Assembly: GCA_002914805.1 (NCBI GenBank) | Contig: JXTB01000214.1 | Span: forward strand, 172,985-236,984 | Direction of reading: 5' to 3' | Source of the DNA: Parasponia andersonii | Taxonomy: Eukaryota; Streptophyta; Magnoliopsida; Rosales; Cannabaceae | DNA length: 64,000 nucleotides | In this document: positions 59,175 through 64,000 of the stretch, in pieces | Layout of the letters: the number at the start of each line of letters is the position of its first letter | Position numbering within the stretch: position 1 is the stretch's first letter | The notes under the pieces: model-generated | What the model was told of the DNA's origin: nothing | The model's database searches: none | Seen by the model: only the letters and a program-made list of their open reading frames with translations | Made by a program: the position numbers and the translations under genes

Positions 59175-61332
59175 AACAATCTCGTATTCAAGTTATAGTA
59201 TTTGTGCAAATTAATTATTTCTTTTTCAAATTTTGTTATCTTAATTAGTTAAATGAATTTAAATCCTTATTATAAGTCTATAAATAATTATTCTATAGGT
59301 AATAATTTTTATGAATTGAGAATTTTCATGATATTTTCTCATATTCATATGTGAAATGATAAATTGATATGCAATAAGGGATGTATAAAGTTTATAAAGC
59401 TTTGAAAATTATGTAAATTTATTATTTATTTAAAAGGAACTCCATTGTCAATATATATATATTTATATTTGCTCCATTATTTACTATGTTATAAATTAGA
59501 GTCCTTATATATATAAATATATATATATATATATACTTATAAATCATAGAAATTCAAAATTTTACATCATATAAACAAAGCACATGCATTTTAGGTGAGA
59601 TATTTTACTATATATATATATTCACATAAAATATTATTATCACATATAGATAAGTATTCAATTGAATACCTCTCATATTCACATATCTATGTAAAATAAC
59701 GAGTTCGGAAAATTACATGTCTTTATATATTTCAATTTATATATTTAAATTTTAGAGTTAAAAAATTATATAGCTTATTTGTATATTTAATATTTTGTCA
59801 ATTATGAAAAAATTAAGTATTGTCATCTTATATTTTTCTCTTTTCTTATTTTATCATTATCAACGGGTAATTGGTAACTATAGTTGTCCATGTTATCCGT
59901 TGATTATTCCTCTTATCATTCCTGTATCTAAAAGAATGATTAATAAGATAGGTATTGTATTGTGAGTAGCAATCAAGAATCAGGATGATAATTGAAAAAC
60001 TGTCTCAGATCTGCTCCACTGCCATTCCTACTAAGAATTAACTAAATTGCTTTAAATCAAAATCTTCAGAACTTAAATGTAGAACCTGTACCAAATTGCA
60101 ACAAATTAAATAGTTCAAGGACCATTTGTGCCATAAACTTTTTTTTTTATTTTTTAGACGTTGCCATAACCCTTAAATTGGGGATATTCGATCTTACATT
60201 GTAAAATTTCAATAGAAAATTTGATTTTATATGTTAAAATTTCAAAAGAAATAAATAAAAAACCCAGGTTTTAAAATTTTTTTCTAAAATATTTTGATTT
60301 ATTTGGAAACGTACAACTTTTGAAAATATCTAATTATTTCAAGTAACTTGATTACTTACCTTAAAATGAACATAAAATTTGCAAACCTGCACCACCACAC
60401 TTGCTCGCCAAATTGCTAAAAGTTAAAACTACAGATTTTGGGTTGGTTATGAATTATATAATTTTTAAAAACCAAAGAACAAACCCGCATAACTTACCTA
60501 ACAAAACCGCAAAATTGTCCAATAAAACTACCATATATCCCTAATTGTGATATATATTTCTTTAATATAATGCAATATATATAACAATTGAGATTAAATA
60601 TAATTACTAGAGGATTATTTTGATTATATCCTACCAAGAGTTTTGAACTTAATACTTATCTAATTAAAGTTTTAGTACTAAACATTATCTATATATTAAT
60701 AACACTCTCACATAAGTATGGTTAAATTACTATTATGTATGTTTTCTTTTCTAGCAGATGAATAGAATTTATTAAGCATAAATCCTTAAATTTTTTAGTT
60801 TATATGACATAATACTTTAAGAATTACAATAAGAAACAATTAAATTAGTTTTAAAATTTTCAATAATAATTATTTTTATATTCACAGAATACGTAATTAT
60901 ATATTTCAGATAATCCACCCAATAAATCACCAAAAAACTGCGCACTAAAAATGGCCCAGCCCACAACTTATATATATATAAGCTCAAAACATTTATCATG
61001 CCCATCGTGCACTCCTAACTTATCCTTAATAATCCGACAAGCTACCTTGATTACGTATGAAAAATACCAATTTTGAAGAAAAATAGTATTTTTTAAATTA
61101 ATTTGAAAAATGATATTTTTATCAATAAAATTTTGAAAATTATATTTCTCTTAATGAATCCAGGATTTTTAAAAAAAGTTCAACCAATTTGAGATTTTTC
61201 AATTTTTGACCATCTCCTATGCATTTTTCTCCGATGAAGACATGCTGAAATAAATCAATTTTGTATTTCAAACATTATTTTTATTTATATTTTATCTTTT
61301 CCCTTATTATTCTATCATCCAATTATTCATCA
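59175..61332. other. AT-rich non-coding stretch
   Basis: TA-rich runs at 59450-59540 and around 60965. No gene, LTR or RNA gene is recognised. Confidence 0.6.
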
Positions 61333-61828
61333 TAAAAATTAGGGCTTCGAGCTCATGTGATCCCTGAAATTTTTAAAATGTGATAATTTAGTCCTTGAAC
61401 TAAAAGAAATGACAAATTGATCCTCGAATTTATAATAATGCTACAATTTGGTCCAAAATGTAAACAGATGTTTGTTTTTTAGCGGAGCCTGTTCTCCCTG
61501 TGGTCCTCGAACTTTTTCAAAGGTAATAAATTCTATCATTATTTTAAATTTATGGTCGAATTGATCACTTTTTTTAGTTCAAGGACAAAATTGTGACGAA
61601 ATTGTCACCTTTTAAAAAGTTCAGGGACTAAAGGTGCTACAAACCCTCTGCAAAAGATAGAAGAATCTGGAAGCTTTGTTACAAAACAAATGTTCGTTTC
61701 TAATTTGACCAAATTGTAGCATTATTGTAAATTTAGAGATGAATTGGTCACTTTTTTTAGTTCAAGAACGAATTTGTCACATTTTAAAAAGTTCAGGAAC
61801 CACAAGCACTAAAAACCCCTAAAAATTA
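61333..61828. mobile_element. Miniature inverted-repeat element with 9 bp target duplication
   Basis: The direct repeat TAAAAATTA (61333-61341 and 61820-61828) encloses 478 bp starting GGGCTTCGAG and ending CTAAAAACCCC. The terminal ~110 bp at each end are inverted repeats with texts such as AGTCCTTGAACTAAAA and TTTTTAGTTCAAG. Two further internal copies of the same motif lie in the middle (61498-61640). No coding capacity. A 9 bp duplication fits Mutator-like elements. Confidence 0.8.
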
Positions 61829-62544
61829 ACTTCACCGACCAATTTACTGTTTTGCTTATTCTACATAAATGAACAAAATGGTCGATACAAAAAAATTGAA
61901 AATAAAATTTTATTGTTCTATTAATTTTAATTGACAATAAATTAGTAAAGATAAACTTGTAAATGAAATTCAATGAAAAATATATAAACATATATTGAAC
62001 TAAACAATATGTGAATAATATAATATTTTTATAGTTAAAATAGTGTCAATTTTATAAATTATATCTCACGTTGTAGTTTAGCATGTGTTATTCTTTATTC
62101 TATATGTGGTACAATAAATATCATGCGCTAAAAATTATGTCAAATATAGGAAATTATTTGAGAGTTATCTCCAGTTAAATGCTAAAATTTAGCATTGGCA
62201 TGACACATAGCTTAATACTCTAATGGGAGCGTTGTAACTCATGCTAATGCTAAAATAATGTTATAACTCAATTTTGTATAATGTTATAATTTATAATGTC
62301 AAATATAATATACTTTTTAGCACGTTCTATTTCTTGTGTTATATATAACACAAGATATAATACGTACTAAAATTTTAGTATATGCAAAAATTCACAATAT
62401 TCCCATTATTAACATATATTTAAGTTTATAATTTTTTCATTCGTATGTATTATTTTACAATATTACCATTATAGCATTAATTAAATTTTATAATATGGCC
62501 ATTAATTATAATATGACCAATCTAATTTTAGCATATGAGAATGT
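61829..62544. other. AT-rich non-coding stretch
   Basis: Repeated short text around ATATAATATAATAT and TTAGCATG-like phrases. Nothing supported as a gene. Confidence 0.55.
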
Positions 62545-63469
62545 TGTTAGCCCAAGATTGACTATCCAACAAGGGCGTAAAAAAGGGTTTTTAAACTTTT
62601 TAAGAAACTTTTTAACTATACAAATTCCATAGATCACTCTTTTGAAACTTTTAAGCAAAATCAACGATAATACCAAACATATCACAATGATACCAAGTAA
62701 ATTAGGCACACTAAATATCAAAAACACAATCAAATAGCTTGCAATAAAGTAAAGAATATAGGGATAGAGAAAATGTAAACTCAGTTTTTACAAAGTTTGA
62801 TAAGTACGATGATTTGCCTACATTTCCGACTTTTGACAACTTGCTTTGAGCTTTCATTATTCAGATCAAGATTGGGGCTTGACGTACCTTTTAACAAATA
62901 GAGTGAATTCTTTTAAGGCTCACCCATGCCTTTACAATAGTCTTGACTCTGGCTCTATAACGCCTAATCTCGAATTATTTTGATTTTATTGTCAACCTCA
63001 CCTACACGGATTGTTTAGACAATGGTATTAATCTCACCAATACTGAATTATTTAGATAATGGTATCAACTTCACCAACTCACGGGTTGTTTAGACTCCGG
63101 TGACAATCTCACCTATACTCGGGTTATTTAGACTCTGGTACTAGTCTAACCTAAACCAAGTTATTTAGACTTCGGTGCTAGCCTCACCTAAACCAAGTTA
63201 TTTAGACTCTAGTAGCAAACTCACTTAAGCAAAAGTTGTTTATGACTTTGGTACCAACCTCACCTTACACTCAAATGATTTTCTAATAAATAAAAATGAA
63301 CACACTCAAGAACTCTCATTAAATAAATATAACTTTGGCTTAGGAGATTAAAGAACAATGCACAATGAATGCTCTAAGATTAGCTCAATATGATTTGAAA
63401 ATTAATTCAATGTAGAAATAGGCCTTTGTACTTTGAAAGTAGTTGGATAACAATTTAGGTTCATACTAT
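62545..63469 (-). repeat. LTR C of the A/B/C Copia family, truncated
   Basis: Starts TGTTAGCCCAAGATTGAC like LTR B. It follows it through CAAATAGCTTGCAATAAAG and the repeated units with CTCACC / GTTATTTAGACT (about 62990-63250), and breaks off near 63469, where LTR B would continue. No primer site or polypurine tract adjoins its left end. Confidence 0.75.
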
Positions 63470-64000
63470 TGGGATTTTTGCCCTAAAAAGCAGATTTCTA
63501 ATTTTACCCTTTTTGAGTATAAACAACTTTCTCTTATATATAATTATGATATTTGCTAGATTAAACTATCTTAGTTGAATAGTTTATTCATCTGAAAAAG
63601 ATTCCATGACTTTATATGTGTATAAAGAAACAAACATGATTAAGTGTTAATTATGGGGAGACTTGTTTCTTTATTTAAGTCTAAATGAAGTAGTTTACAA
63701 TCTGTAAATAAAGATGGAATACTTTATTTACTATAGGTTGTAGTGTTTGTCTATCTCAATGGGAATGATATGTCTCAAATCATTAAAGTATCTGATTTCT
63801 GATAGAAATACTAATACAACATAAACAAGTTATGTGTATTAAACTGGACCAGGTAATATAAAGAATTGGAGTGCCGTAACTCAATTCTTATATTATTACA
63901 AACTAGCTCTTAGCATATAAATCTTAATCCTTGATGTTTGACTGGACTTGCTTTCATGGGTTATAGCCTTTTGATTTGTTAAAAGACTAACCTCTATGAA
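63470..64000 (+). repeat. Probable LTR of another Copia family, running off the window
   Basis: Begins TTGGGATTTTTGCCCTAAA exactly where LTR C stops. The text (GCCCTAAAA, TTAAACTGGACCAGGTAATA) resembles common plant Copia LTRs. The second end and any protein lie outside, so this is a tentative call. Confidence 0.35.

Overview
The window is nuclear DNA from a eudicot plant. It is very AT-rich, its LTR retrotransposons carry tRNA-Met primer sites (TGGTATCAGAGC-like), and the two intact genes are plant families: a multiple C2 / transmembrane-region protein and a PORR-domain organelle RNA splicing factor. I cannot name the species. There are two unresolved bases (n at 12298 and 28897).

Layout. 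1-6680: 5' part of a minus-strand Ty1/Copia element that runs off the left edge and sits inside a plus-strand Ty3/Gypsy chromovirus-like element (6681-12501; protease to chromo-like tail plus a 2.2 kb 3' LTR). 13506-18286: a complete but decayed minus-strand Copia element with ~195 bp LTRs and a 5 bp target duplication. About 18900-22140: an old Gypsy LTR with primer site and gag start, itself carrying an LTR-like insert. 24011-24640: the last exon of an aluminium-activated malate transporter, without the rest of the gene. 25342-27849 (minus): intact single-exon MCTP/FTIP gene. 34164-35384 (minus): intact single-exon PORR gene, probably WTF9-like. About 28.4-34.1 kb is low-copy looking non-coding DNA with a 188 bp tandem duplication.

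36.9-46.7 kb is a complex of one Copia family: inverted gag copies, two LTRs (A 38802-40295 and B 40312-46667) joined by 16 bp, and a 4.6 kb internally deleted Gypsy element (40790-45423, target duplication TGGTG) inserted into LTR B. 47549-57764 is a complete 10.2 kb SIRE-like Copia element with an extra ORF 3' of pol, inserted in an AAT microsatellite. A third copy of the A/B LTR (C) lies at 62545-63469, next to a probable further LTR at the right edge. 57.8-62.5 kb holds two inverted-repeat (Mutator-type) miniature elements with 9-10 bp target duplications and otherwise AT-rich DNA.

How it works together: the two host genes and the malate-transporter remnant form a small gene island (about 24-35.4 kb) flanked by nested, mostly dead retrotransposons. 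All pol reading frames have stops or frameshifts. The best preserved is the 477-codon RT-RNase H of the 10.2 kb element. No CRISPR, rRNA or tRNA genes were seen.
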